Assembly: GCA_018389105.1 (NCBI GenBank)
Contig: JACATO010000991.1
Location: 870,001 to 934,000, forward strand
Direction of reading: 5' to 3'
DNA length: 64,000 bases
Source: Nautilus pompilius
Taxonomy: Eukaryota > Mollusca > Cephalopoda > Nautilida > Nautilidae
Made by a program: the position numbers and the translations under genes. The notes under the pieces are model-generated. The model was given only the letters and a program-made list of their open reading frames with translations. It was not told where the DNA came from and did no database searches. The stretch's first letter is position 1. Each line of letters starts with the position of its first letter. Shown one piece after another: positions 25,366-38,019 of the stretch.

Positions 25366-26056
25366 TCAGTGATAAGGGCCGTGATAGGGCCTCAGTGATA
25401 GGGGCTCAGTGATAGGGACCCAGTGATAGGGCGTAGCCTCAGTGATAGGGGCCCAGTGATAGGGGCTCAGTGATAGGGGCTCAGTGATAGGGACCCAGTG
25501 ATAGGGCGTAGCCTCAGTGACAGGGCGTAGCCTCAGTGATAGGGGCCCAGTGATAAGGGCTCAGTGATAGGGCCTCAGTGATAGGGGCCCAGTGATAGGG
25601 GCTCAGTGATAGGGCCTGATAGGGCCTCAGCGATAGGGGCCCAGTGATAAGGGCTCAGTGATAGGGGCCCAGTGATAAGGGCTCAGTGATAGGGCCTCAG
25701 TGATAGGGGCTCAGTGATAGGGCCTGATAGGGCCTCAGCGATAGGGGCCCAGTGATAAGGGCTCAGTGATAGGGGCCCAGTGATAAGGGCCCAGTGATAA
25801 GGGCTCAGTGATAGAGCCTCAGTGATAGGGCCTCAGTGATAGGGCCTCAGTGATAGGGGCTCAGTGTTAGGGCCTCAGTGATAGGGGCTCAGTGATAGGG
25901 CCTCAGTGATAGGGGCTCAGTGATAGGGGCTCAGTGATAGGGGCCCAGTGATAAGGGCTCAGTGATAGGGGCCCAGTGATAAGGGCTGTGATAGGGCCTC
26001 AATGATAGGAGCTCAGTGATAGGGCCTGATAGGGACCCAGTGATAGGGGCTCATTG
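25366..26056. repeat. 14-15-bp minisatellite of GATA-type motifs, roughly 45-50 copies
   Basis: Units alternate between CTCAGTGATAGGGGC and CCCAGTGATAAGGG. Nearly every unit contains TGATAG or TGATAA, which fit the WGATAR consensus of GATA factors, all on the plus strand. Neighbouring units are 14 or 15 bp apart apart from a few interruptions such as GGGCGTAGCCT. Whether any factor binds is unknown. Confidence 0.95.
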
Positions 26057-26746
26057 CGGGAACTCGCCGAAAGGAAAACGAACTATTTTTGTTTCCTTAG
26101 TTAGTGAAACGGCCAGCAGTGGCAGCAGGAGATACTGGTTCTTTGTTCGGATTACACCGCCAGGATGTATTCGCGCGGGTGACATCAATAACCCGTCTTT
26201 TGTGGTTCCTCCACCATTAGTGTTCTTTCTACAAATACTAAGACTATCCGTATACTTAAAGATGCAGTAAGAAGATAGTGAGGAAATATACGGGGAGGGG
26301 ACGAAAGACCCACGTTTGGCCGTAATTTTAAAATCTTAGTAACTCAAATATACTTCAAAATGTGGCTCGGTAAATGTTTGTACGCAGATGAAATCACTCA
26401 TAACGGCGTTCTTTTTTATCTATACGATACAGTGCCCTGTCATAATATGAGTACGTCTTTAAACAGAGAGATGCCTCCCCCTCGATTTTGTCTAAATACC
26501 GGGTCGGGATAGAGGTGAAGTCCGGGCATACGGTATGTCTGGCAGCGAGCCTGCGAGCGGAATATGGACGGTGGGTTTCGCAGACGCACGTTACGAATGC
26601 TCAGTTCAGCACTGCACCAGAAGGCCCAGGCCACCCCTCAACTGACGGATGCATACTCCAAAAGCGTTACAGACAATAAATACAATAAGGTGATGGATCT
26701 TCTTTTGGGGGGCACCATAAACCTCTAACATAAACCTAAATAAGTA
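26057..26746. other. No gene recognised
   Basis: Short open frames only (under about 85 codons), without domain signatures. Confidence 0.4.
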
Positions 26747-26885
26747 TATATGGGATCATGTCGACCCGCATCTCCGATTTACTCATCCATTGCCCAATAA
26801 CGCGGAAGAAAATCTGGATTAGGTATTGACTGAGATCCTTATTGATTCTATGCCTAACCGAGATCAGAGTATGTGTGCTGCACGT
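26747..26885 (+). pseudogene. C-terminal fragment of a Tc1/mariner transposase
   Basis: Plus-strand translation IWDHVDPHLRFTHPLPNNAE, a short acidic stretch with one stop, then VLTEILIDSMPNRDQSMCAA. This follows the C-terminal block of Tc1/mariner transposases (xxWDxLDRRVR then a helix ending in SMPRRCQAVIxARGG). Only this tail is present; no catalytic block and no terminal repeat was found. It directly precedes the hAT relic. Confidence 0.6.
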
Positions 26886-26889
26886 GTTG

Positions 26890-28255
26890 GCTTCTTACCG
26901 AATAATAGTTTTCAAAAACAGGTGAAATTAGATGTTGAGAGCGATGATTATAAAATATCAGGGCAGTGTGCTAACATATCATGGTATCAAGCTAACCAGT
27001 TTATGAATAAATTATTTAATGTCTACTGGTGTTATTTAACAGAGGATTTGTAGTTTGGCCTCGTGTACTACGACAACACTAGCATCGGTTCTCGAATTCC
27101 TGGCCCTGAAGCCAATGAAAGCTACAACAGCAGGGCTAGAAATTTTCGAAGACTTTGATAATGAGGTTAAAACTTTAGGCTTGCCCTATGAGAAAATGGT
27201 CGGGATAGCCACTGGTGCAGGTAACATCCTGTATGCTTGCAGATAAAATAGGATTTCAAGGGCGAATGATAACTGAACTGCAAACTCGCATCAGGAATCT
27301 CTTGCTGAAAATCTATTGGCTTTGCTGATGGCATGAAAAGAGTAGTCTGGATTGTCAATTTTATCAGGGCTAAATTGTATTGACATCAGTTTCGAGAACT
27401 TCAAGAACTTGAAATCGAATATGTCTTGCACTTTGTTGAAACCAGGTGGTTGAGCAAGGTGAAGATTTTGCAAAGAGTTTGGGACCTCGGTAAAACAATT
27501 GAGTTGTTCTTTACAGAGAATGGAAAAGATGCCAAATAGTTCTCTGATCAACAATGGCTCTGTGATTTTCCTTTTCTGAAAGGCATCACAGAGAACCTAG
27601 ATGACTTGAACAGCAAACTAGAAGGAAAGACCTAAATGATTCATCAACTCTACAGTGAAATCAGAGTTTTTGAGACCAAACTGCTTCTTTGGGGAAAACC
27701 AGCTTTGAAACAATGTTTTGACACATTTTACACATCTTCAAAGCCAAATTCAAGAAAATACAATGGGGAACAGATATCAGCTAAGATAAAAAAAAAAAAA
27801 AAAAACAACTTGAGAATGACATTAGAGCAGAGATTCCACGGGTTCCGAGGAGATGAGAGTCAGTTTCAGTTGTTTCTACGCCTTTTAAAATTCGACCCGA
27901 AGATGCTTCGGTTGAGTTTCATTTATCGCTGATTGACCTGCGAGGTAGCACGGACCCCAAACAACATTTCAGCTCAAGAGACCTGGTGGATTTCTACAAG
28001 TCGTCTCTGCCAGAACCCAAACACCCAGAGCTTTCTATGGGAGTATATATGTCTGTGTGCAGTTCTTCAGCAAAATAAGTATTCCAAGTCAAGGTACAGG
28101 AATTCACTGGCAGACCAGCATTTACACGACACCCTGAGGATTGCTGCCGAATTTTGACAGGATCATGGCCAAAAGGCAACTTTTTCATACATCTCATTAA
28201 TATCCAGAATGATCCAACTAGGCACGCGCCCAATACAGTTCACGCCAGACAGTTT
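26890..28255 (+). pseudogene. hAT-superfamily transposase relic (GTF2IRD2/Charlie-like)
   Basis: Fragments in several frames resemble the hAT-derived domain of GTF2IRD2-type proteins: KTLGLPYEKMVGIATGA (near 27172-27222), HQLYSEIRVFETKLLLWGK (27642-27698), LEQRFHGFRGDESQFQLF (about 27822-27875), and near the end RYRNSLADQHLHDTLRIAA (28095-28151), the conserved hAT dimerisation-region block. Many stops and frameshifts separate them, and a 20-base A-run interrupts the middle. It cannot encode a working transposase. Terminal repeats and an 8-bp target duplication were not located. Confidence 0.75.
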
Positions 28256-29094
28256 AGCTTTCTGAGTTAGAGTGTAGTATGGGTTACTATAGTGCGACCC
28301 CAGAACATTCTCTAGCCGTGTAATTTGGCACTAAGCTAAAAGTAATTTCATGACGCTGAATTGATGAAAAGCAGGACGCGTTAGAGATCGGGGCATATAC
28401 ATGTATTGGGAAAATGACACCGAGGCCATTCCTTAGTTCGACTCAGTCGGTTTGAACAAGTTTACATCTTATATATAGTTTACCCTATATCAGTCTTTAA
28501 AGAATTTAATGTGTTTCGTAAGCAAATAGTTCTGCGAGGAACTATTATTAATGTCGAAGAATCTGTTTTATGCATTTTGGAAATAAATTTTAGAAAAAAC
28601 CCCACATCTTAAATTAATTATGATTTTAAATTTATAAAAGTAAATTGAAGAATACTCACAAAGCAAAACTCTGCTGTTACTGTCAGTGTTATTGAAGCGT
28701 TTCTTCTTATCTGATGCCATTTGCTGAAGGATTCAAGAATCGCTGTGTTGTTTTCTTAGATTTTCGCAAAGTAGAGAAATATGGACAGCAGACTTGATGA
28801 TACCAAAAATCTATTATGTGCGAAGTCTAAAACGAAAATATAATGAGATTTGTAGAAAAACAATTTACACCCAGAAAATGAATTTTATCGACTACCAGAT
28901 CCAAAGTGAATGGGAGCCGATTGAGCTGTTTGCGTGACTAATGTAGCAACAGAATAAAGCAAATTATTTAGCATTTTGTCATTTAAAAAATAAACTGAGA
29001 TTAGAAATAAATTAAGATGTCAAAATTTAAAAATGTGTGTGATAAAGGAGTTCTTTTTGAATTAACGTTATTGATAAAAAATTTCGAATATATA
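28256..29094. other. No gene recognised; AT-rich
   Basis: AT-rich spacer between the hAT relic and the Tc1-like element. No open frame or repeat worth calling. Confidence 0.4.
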
Positions 29095-29320
29095 CAGTGC
29101 CGGACAAAAGAGTTGGGACACTTGCTGTGAAATTGATATTTGAACTCTCTTGTTTTTACATTTGCATACAGATAGCCATCCTATTGTCCATAAGTTGTGT
29201 AAAACATGCCTTTACAATGTGTAAAAACAACGAATGTCATATGTGTATCTATTATCTGGAAAAAATATTTGAATTAGCATAGTCAGATTTGTGCCGCGAC
29301 AAGAGTTGGGACAGTGAACA
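29095..29320 (+). repeat. Left inverted repeat of the Tc1-like element
   Basis: Carries an outer direct repeat at 29095-29120 and an inner one at 29291-29320; the inner copy has lost two bases of the GACAAAAGAG core (GCGACAAGAG). Confidence 0.88.
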
Positions 29321-29420
29321 AAATCTGTGCATACATTTATTCCCATCAATATATTCATTTTTAAAGGATCAAATGAATAGAATCACATCGTCTAAGACCA
29401 TTTAAGATAATTTTTGTACC

Positions 29421-30340
29421 ATGTCCGGCAAGGCAACGTCGTCTGAAATCAGAGACTTGATAGTTGAGCACCACCAAGAAAATCTGTCTTGTCGGGAGAC
29501 AGCTGATCGAATCAGTTGCCCGAAAAGCACCGTAAACCGCATTCTGAAGCAGTACAAGGAGACCGGAAACACGAAACCAAAAATGGGAATCGGGAGAGTG
29601 CGCAAATGTGGCAACAAAATGGATACTCATTGTCGCAAATCCAGGGCCAATTGTTTCCTGACATCGACGACCATTCGAGCGTTCCTGAGTGGAGTAAATG
29701 TCTCCAGTCGCATTATTCAAAGTCGTCTATGCGAGGGGGATCTCTTTGGACGAATCGCCTAGAAAAAGCCATTGATCAGCAACAAGAACAGGCGCATCCG
29801 CAAAGCGTGGGCTAAAGCGCACAAAAAACTGGACCAAAGTTCAATGGGCTAGAATTCTCTTTTCCGACGAAATGATGATCATGCGCATTCACAGTGCTGG
29901 CCGAGTATATGTTCGACGTTACCATGGCGAAAAATACAATATAAAGTGCACCCGACCGACGGTACAGGCCGGAGGAGGATCGTTGATGGTCTGGGGGTAC
30001 ATGAGCGCGGCGGGAGCAGGCCCTCTCAAGTTGATCAGGGGCCATGCCAGTCACCGCCATCTTCCAGCACGACAATGCCCCGATCCACACCGCCAGAGTC
30101 GTCACTTCCCTCACCACCCGACTAGGAATGTATGTCATGCGCTGGCCGCCCCAAAGTCCGGATCTCAACCCAATCGAAAATGCCAGGAAGCACAAGAATC
30201 TCAACCAAGACCAATTCTGGCAGGCCATGGAGAAAAGCTGGCAGGAAATGGCCAATTCCGACCGCCTTCGTTTGGTCGAATCCATGCCCCGTCGTTGTCG
30301 AGAAGTGATCGAAAATCACGGATACGCCAACCAATACTAG
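29421..30340 (+). pseudogene. Tc1-like transposase, frameshifted
   Basis: The start at 29421 (MSGKATSSEIRDLIVEHHQE) opens a paired helix-turn-helix region (SCRETADRISCPKSTVNRIL). The frame stops at 29760 inside the conserved LFGRIA-KKPLIS block and shifts near 29822, where ARILFSDE supplies the first catalytic Asp. It shifts again near 30040 before FQHDNAPIHTA (second Asp) and SPDLNPIEN (third acidic residue, Glu). Thirty-four residues separate the second Asp and the Glu, so this is a DD34E enzyme. All three catalytic residues survive, but one stop and at least two frameshifts break the gene. Confidence 0.9.
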
Positions 30341-30405
30341 TCAATCGATCATTCCCATGCATTTGTTCGACTGTAATTTGGAATGTTGAAAAATATTCAT
30401 GGTTC

Positions 30406-30633
30406 TGTTCACTGTCCCAACTCTTTTGTCACGGTACAAATCGGACATTGCCGATTCAAATATTTTTTCCAGAGAACATGTAAACATATAGCATGTGTTG
30501 CTTTTATACATTGTAAAGGCATGTTTTGTGCATATAATAAACAATGTGATGGGTATTTAAATGCGTTTGTTAAAACGGGGGAGCTCAAATATCAATTTCA
30601 CAGCAACTGTCCCAACTCTTTTGTCCGGCACTG
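30406..30633 (-). repeat. Right inverted repeat of the Tc1-like element
   Basis: Read on the minus strand it matches the left arm over its whole length with scattered changes. The outer direct repeat is at 30608-30633 and the inner one at 30406-30436. Confidence 0.88.
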
Positions 30634-30635
30634 TA

Positions 30636-31675
<1,040 letters not shown>

Positions 31676-31676
<1 letters not shown>

Positions 31677-34600
31677 TTTTAAAATCCACCGGGTTCGTCT
31701 CCAGCTTATAAGACCGACGGCTCTGCCCGATATACGGATATTCTCATACGTAGAACGAGGATACCCACTGGTTCACTTTGATAGATATTTCGGATTGTTC
31801 CACCATCTCAAGGGGGGTTTTAAAAAAAATATTTAACTTTAAATAAAAAAAAAAAACTGCGATTTTAACTTGCTTCCCTGCGACAAATTATTAAGTTTTC
31901 TGTAAATGTCTCCATATTTTCAGCGCTACTGCTGACTTCAGTAAATAAAAAGACTTGAGAAATTGAAAGTACGGCTTCTTTGTTTTACTTAGATTCCAAT
32001 TGTCTGCCGGTGTAAGTTCACCAAGAAAAGAGAATCGAACGGGGCGAATCGGAAGAGTGTCACATCTAATATTCTTTGCGTCAATTTCTAGTGTTTCTTT
32101 TTGGAGTATTTATTCGTACGTATCACGTCCGGGGGGGTTTCCAAAAGTCTCCCGATTCCATTCTTAATTACACCACGCAGTCTTCGGGTTTCGTCTCGTG
32201 TTTCTCAATGCGAACGTTTTAACCGGTCGAAACCCCGAAGGAAATAGTCCCAGATCTGTTCGCGCGGAGCGATATGCGAGCAAATCTTATCACTCGGGCA
32301 GCGGGTCTTCGCCCTGGGGCATCTTGGCAGCAAACAGGAGGAGAGGAAAGGTGTTTGTTTTACTGATAAAGCCGGTTTACCATTGACTGGACAGAATAAT
32401 ACAGGGATTAGGTTCGACGAGAGTTGGGCGCTCGCTGGTAGCTGCATTCCGGAGTTCGGTTACCGTTAAGGCGTCGGGCGGTCTTGTCTGGGTGGACCCG
32501 GTCCGACACTTAGATCGGGACCCGGCTTCGGAGTGGGGGGGGGAGACAGATCAGATTCTAAAAGTAAACGAGACAACGCAGGAATCTCGATAATAATAAA
32601 TGCTACTACCTCTCTAATAAGCGGGTATCTGACCTACTGTAACGTAAAGATACTAATCTCGCGGGTGGGTGGACGGCTGCGTCTTTTAGAGTCGGTCCGG
32701 CTCCCTGCTCCGGCGACAGTGGGTGGGTGGGGTTAAGATGGCGCTGAACTTGGTGCTCCGTCTAATACACCCGCTTTCCGGATGTTGCTGGTGAGTCTGC
32801 GGCACTCTCTTCATATCCGCCATCGTCGTTGGGTTTTGATGAGTTAGTGTAAGACGCTCTTAACGTCAGCCATACCCTGGGGACCGGCATCGCTCGAGAG
32901 TCTTCTTACTTCTTGTTAAAGGCGTCGTGCGGTCCAGGGAGCGGGGCACCTTGGCAATCAGTGGGTCGGGCCGGCCTCGCTAGACTGATGTCCGTGAAGC
33001 TTACGCCTGTCGGCGGGTGCAGTCGTCGATGATATATCCGTGCAAACTCTCTTGCGTCAGCCGGCTCTTTTGAAGTGGTGCGCGAGGATGATGGAAACCC
33101 TGGCTGCCGAAATAACAGATCGCCGTCTTTTTATAGACTTCCACCGGCCGGAATACATTCAGCAACAGATCCCCTCTGTTTCACGGCGACGACGCGGCAT
33201 TTTGGGGGCCCGGCAACCCGGCTTCAAACGAGCGGGAGCGGCCGACTTCAGCAGCCCTATTATCATTACTGTTGTTGTCGGCAATTTTGAGCATCGGGGC
33301 TTTTGTGGTGTAGGAGGAGATTATCGTTCGTGAGCAGCAAACCGAAGACAGAGAGCAACGGAACCGGCATCGGTCGGGGAACGAAGACTGTCTGTATTCA
33401 GCCTGGCTCCCGGGTTCACGTTGTTGTTTCCAAGCAGAGCCGCCCGCATCCCGTCTAGAAACTTCTCGCTGACAGAATTCGGCTCGGACCAAGATTCTGA
33501 GAAGGTTCAGGGTTGGGAGAAAAGGGAGGGATCTCATAACGAAAGAAAGGTCTAATAATAATGGTGATGATGATGATGATGATGCAAAACTGCCCGTATT
33601 CCTGCAGCAATATTTTCATGCCTCGCTTTAAAAAAGACTGGAGGGAGATGGATGTCTGTCAATGGTTCGATCAGCCTGTCGACCTGTATTAAGGAGGTCA
33701 GGTCTGTTCGCCTTCGTTACTGGTGGGGTTTTATAGTCACTGAACCGTCGGATTCTTCGGAATGAATAAAACGTGGACGGCGATGAAGGCGACATCGGTG
33801 AGGAGGATGGGGATGATGAGACATTGAAGTTGCTGTTTTTCAGTCTGATGTCGATACCATCGTACAACGCGGTAAAGTCGGGCACACGGCTGCTTCTCTC
33901 TTCTTCGATGAAATACCTATAGGCGTAAAACGGATGGGTTCCTCCAAGACCCCATTTCAAACTAGAGTTTCTCTTTGGTTCGCCTCTATGTTCTGCGCCG
34001 TCCGTGTTTCTTAGGAACGGCCGACATCTCGCCATCACCGACTGGACGACAGATTATGCTCGCCATCCGAGAGGATGAGGTCCCCCCACTCCTTAAAAAG
34101 AAAAACACAAAAAACTTCATAGATCCTAGAGGTAACAGAGAGAGAGATTTATTACTTCCGCATTCTAGCTCCCGGGGTCGTCGGGCCGAGGAGGATAAAT
34201 GGCGGCCCCGACGGTGGTTTCTTCGGTGAGCTCCTCCGTAAACAAGCCGGAATTAAAGGGGCTGCAGGAACATCCGGGCGTTATCAACCATCAGCTGAGC
34301 TAATCGCTGGCCGCACTGCAGATGGGAGGAATAGCTGTTTTCGCGGGGTCAGACCGGGAGCCGTTTTCAGGCCCCCCCCCCCGGCCGGCTGTAACGAGCA
34401 GCGAGGCGGGACCTAAGTGAATTCCACGTTCCGATACAGGAAAGCCCGTCAAAAGAAGAACCGGGATCCGCCCCCCCCTTTTTTATTTTATTATTTGCCT
34501 GTATTTAGGGACCACTTAACGCACGGCTCATCGGATCTTTCGGAAATGATATACTTGTAGGTTAGATTCCAGATTTTATGCACTTCACTACACTAACATT

Positions 34601-35789
34601 ATTATTGCAAATCCGATAGGTTTAATTTGAGTTATTAAAGGGAAGGGTGATGCAAAACATATTTGTCTCTCCATCTCTCTCTCTCCCTCTTCCTATCTCT
34701 CTGCACCATACCGCATACCAAATATGAACATTTTTTTCGAACAAAATATTAGTCGGTTATCAATTTTAAGCGATAGTAACAAATTTAAAATAAGTAATCC
34801 TTGTTTTTGTTATTATTCAATTTTAACTCTTCCTCAAAAAATAATTCTTTGTTGCTGAGTTAAATATTTCAGCAAAAGCCATCAATGCGATACGTTAGTA
34901 ATTGTCTAACAGAAATCGAAGCCTGTACGTTTTAAAAATAAAATAATAATTACCTAAAACCATCTTCCTAGTAACTCGAATTATAAACTAATTGAGGGGT
35001 GGACGCTGAGGGATTCACTTGAGCAGTATGGTTGAGGGGAAATAATCCATGTATTTCTCTGTTAGTTACCTCCCTTGTATTTGATAACACATAAAATAAA
35101 ACCAGTTTTGCTTATGTCCCTTGAAATAATTAAATGCAGGAAAGCTCAGGTGTGAAAATGTCCGCTCTACTGACTTTATAAATAACAGCTTTTAATAAAG
35201 CTGTTACCCAGTCGCTACTGGCTGCTGTCAGTCAGATCGAGGCTGTTCCAGCACAGGTGGCCGTTATGTCCAACATCTTAATTTCTGATGGCATAAAACG
35301 AGCTGAAAGTTTGCATCGACCGTTACAGACGGAAACGCATTTAAACGTCGGAGATATAATAAATGTCGATCCCCCCACCCAACAGATTATGGTCTTTCGT
35401 CTTTATAAAACCGCTCTCCCCAGTTGAAAAGGCAGATCTGAAACCACATCATTAGCCGGAGCAGCGGTGGAAGTGGTCGGCAGGGGCGATCTGGGAATCA
35501 AAATCCAGAAAATAACCTTTATCACCACCGTGTCACGTGTTTCTTTTGTTAGTTTATTTCATTAACACAATTTTTTTCAGACTGTTATCATTGTTAATAT
35601 CTGTATTATTCTAATATTAATATTTTATAATTATAATATTCACAAAGGAAAATGCAAAAATCATTATTAGGGCTTTCTAAATAAAACCAACAGCAGCATC
35701 AGAAAATACCTGTGGCTGGGAGTGGTCATGGTGATGAGGAACAACTCGCTAATTCTGGTACCTGACTCTATTTCAAAACTAAGGCTTCA
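31676..35789. other. Mostly non-coding; CpG-rich 32.1-34.4 kb
   Basis: Apart from the weak exon candidate at 32738 (separate entry) no gene is supported. 32.1-34.4 kb is CpG-rich, with a (GAT)n run near 33561-33583 and a C-run at 34372-34382. From about 34.5 kb the sequence turns AT-rich. An 80-codon plus frame ending at 35427 (containing QSLLAAVSQIEAVPAQVAVM) looks protein-like but matches nothing I know. Confidence 0.4.
32738..32790 (+). CDS. Weak candidate first coding exon, MALNLVLRLIHPLSGCC...
   Basis: An ATG in good context (TTAAGATGG, A at -3 and G at +4) opens 17 codons (MALNLVLRLIHPLSGCC) plus two bases before a strong donor, GTGAGT at 32791. It sits in a CpG-rich stretch, and AAGATGGCG is the start-codon-overlapping motif seen at many housekeeping promoters (YY1-type). 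The peptide is hydrophobic and basic, as a mitochondrial or secretory N-terminus would be. I could not find the next exon, so chance is a real possibility. Confidence 0.2.
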
Positions 35790-37190
35790 GTGACGGGCGG
35801 ATTCTCAGGCTGCGAATTTCGGCAGGAAAATTTACAAAAGAATGGACAGGTGCCCTTGTTTCATCGTTTCAAAAAAGTTACAGACAAGATGAATGAAAAG
35901 CACTTTGCCGACGCTGATAAAGATCCCTTCCCGTTTTCCCCACAATCGATTTGCAAGAAAAAAAAAATGGTTCTTCTCTGGGCAGGGTTTTGCATTCAAG
36001 AAAATCTGGCGCTGATACCCGTGAGTTCATTGAGAACGAAATGGGGGATAAAGCTGCAGAAAATATTGTAGGTCATCTTTCTGTTTTCAATGTTCGCATT
36101 AGACCCCAGCTTTGGGGACTTTGGAGGAAAAGAGCAGAACGGATTTTTCGGTCTCATTGTATTGGGTCGTATTTTTGGTGTAACGATAAATAAAATCATT
36201 TTCTTATATAGCAGTAGCTCTCTTGTACCCATCGACTGGAGTTAGCTGTGGGGAAATACAATAAAGGAAGTATCAGCCTCCTGCGACAAACGGTATTCTC
36301 TGTATCATGCTGCAGCCAAAAATATATACACGTGACCTTCAAATAGTGCAGTTGAGCTAATGGTTGGACGTGTGCTGGCACCAAGATGGGCTGGCTCTGG
36401 TGAACGTGCAGTCTCAGCAATACGGATCCCGTTTCCTGCTTTGGCAGCACATTTCGATAAAACTGCAACTCGAGACAGTGAAGAAAAAGCTGCTTATGCT
36501 GGGCCTCATTTAGGATCAACTGGAATTGATTAAATTCCTAAAATTCCTGGCCTTAATGAAACTTCCTGGTCAGAATTGAGTCAGCTCTCTTGGCAGTCAC
36601 AAAGTGACTCAACGACTCTGCCAGAGACTTACGCTTTACTTAATCGTACAATCAAAGTTTTTAACACCCCGGCTGATGGAGCTGGAGATGAGCACTGCAA
36701 GATCGATTCCCAAGCTGAAGGACAATTATAAAGGCTCATCTTTTAACAACCTAACACCAAGACTCGTTGATACTGGTGATGAAGAATTAACAAATTGTTC
36801 GAAGGTCGTTTACACCTCATACTGGCCCGACACCATTAATATCCTTTATGGTGATTGTGAGGCACAAACAATGCGCCAAACATTTAAAATCTGAGAGAAG
36901 GAAACTATGCAAGGCTTTAGGGAGTCCAAAGATGAAGAAAACTACAATGGAAATGGCCAGCCTGACGAAACTCTCAACACAGTAGCAATATCCACGGCTG
37001 GATGCCAGCGTGGATTCAGTGATATGAACGTGATATTTCCACCCGCTCGGCCGGGCCAATGGTCGACTTTTAGCAGCTAGAAATAGATCACCTGTGCAGG
37101 TGTTCGGCCCACGGAACGATGGCTGAGACCGTGTGGATGCTGTAGCAGTAAAGAAGAACAACTCGAAGATCCAACTAAACATCATTTATA
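35790..37190 (+). pseudogene. hAT-superfamily relic (KIAA1586-like)
   Basis: Plus-strand fragments: LFHRFKKVTDKMNEKH (near 35858), VGRVLAPRWAGSGERAVSA (36363-36419, like the CPPRWxxSSxRTVxAVW block of this hAT group), and TVAISTAGCQRGFSDMNVIF (36988-37047), a clear match to the hAT C-terminal block (NTIAISSxECERGFSxMNxI). Stops and frameshifts are frequent throughout. No termini were found. Confidence 0.7.
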
Positions 37191-38019
37191 GAAACTTATA
37201 TAAGTATTTTGAATGTAATTTAAGTTATTCCTTTTCTCGGAGCCCCCCACCAAGTACGTGGAATATTCCCACTTCCCCCTCTAGATCTGTTGCTTACGAT
37301 CAGTCAGCTCCCAGAATCAAACAATCGGCACTTTCAGGTAGAACGTACCTTTGTGCAATCTCCTAAGCTGGACAGTTAGGATCTTCATGTTATCACAGAA
37401 GATGTCGAAGCCCTAATTAAGGTCTGTGGTGAAGCCCTTAATTACGAGAAGAATTCGAGGTTAGAAAAATCTGATTTTCCACTTGGTGCCAGGAGACTCG
37501 AGGACGGCCATTGTAGACATTCTGAGAGGTGAGCGCCTGCCCGCCCCCTTCACTCTCACTCGCGCCCTCCTGCCTGTGGGCCTAACTACACCCTACTTTT
37601 TTTCTAACCGAATGCGTTTACGGTATAACAAAGATGGCTGAATATTTGGACTACAGCAGCCCAAGGGCGATAAGTCTGACCGGTTGGTGCAGTCACTTGG
37701 CTGACAGCAGGACAGAGACTTAGAATGCTCAAATCTTTCGTTAATTAGATTATTTGGTCAGGTAGATTTTCGGTTGAGGAATACTCCACTGAAGTAAAAG
37801 TGGTAAGCTGGGCTGTCAAAGGCAACTGGCTCAAAGTGATCTTAGCTATTCAGTAACTATACTTCGCTGGCCTGGTAGTAAGTCTTTTTGGTGAAAGTTA
37901 CGCTCTTCAGTCATTCACAGTTGTACTCTGGCTTACTGTCACTGATGATGTCGTTAGGAACTCCGTATCTTGAGAAATGCATTTTCATTCTGTTTACTAC
38001 ACACGCTAAAGCAGATGTA
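37191..38019. other. No gene recognised
   Basis: Spacer between the hAT relic and the Ty3/gypsy relic. Short open frames only. Confidence 0.4.

Larger units (their letters stand above)
29095..30633 (+). mobile_element. Tc1-like DNA transposon, nearly complete, IR/DR type
   Basis: Both termini read CAGTGCCGGACAAAAGAGTT inward and are flanked by TA (29093-29094, 30634-30635), the Tc1/mariner target duplication. The inverted repeats extend about 226 bp (29095-29320 and 30406-30633). Each contains a second internal copy of the GACAAAAGAGTTGGGACAGT signal at its inner end (29291-29320, 30406-30436), the IR/DR layout known from Sleeping Beauty-type elements. Arms are diverged from each other, and the enclosed transposase is broken, so the copy is probably non-autonomous. 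Confidence 0.92.

Noticed and set aside
35163..35427. 80-codon plus frame with QSLLAAVSQIEAVPAQVAVM
   Set aside because: Looks protein-like but has no recognisable homology; possibly part of a transposon relic.
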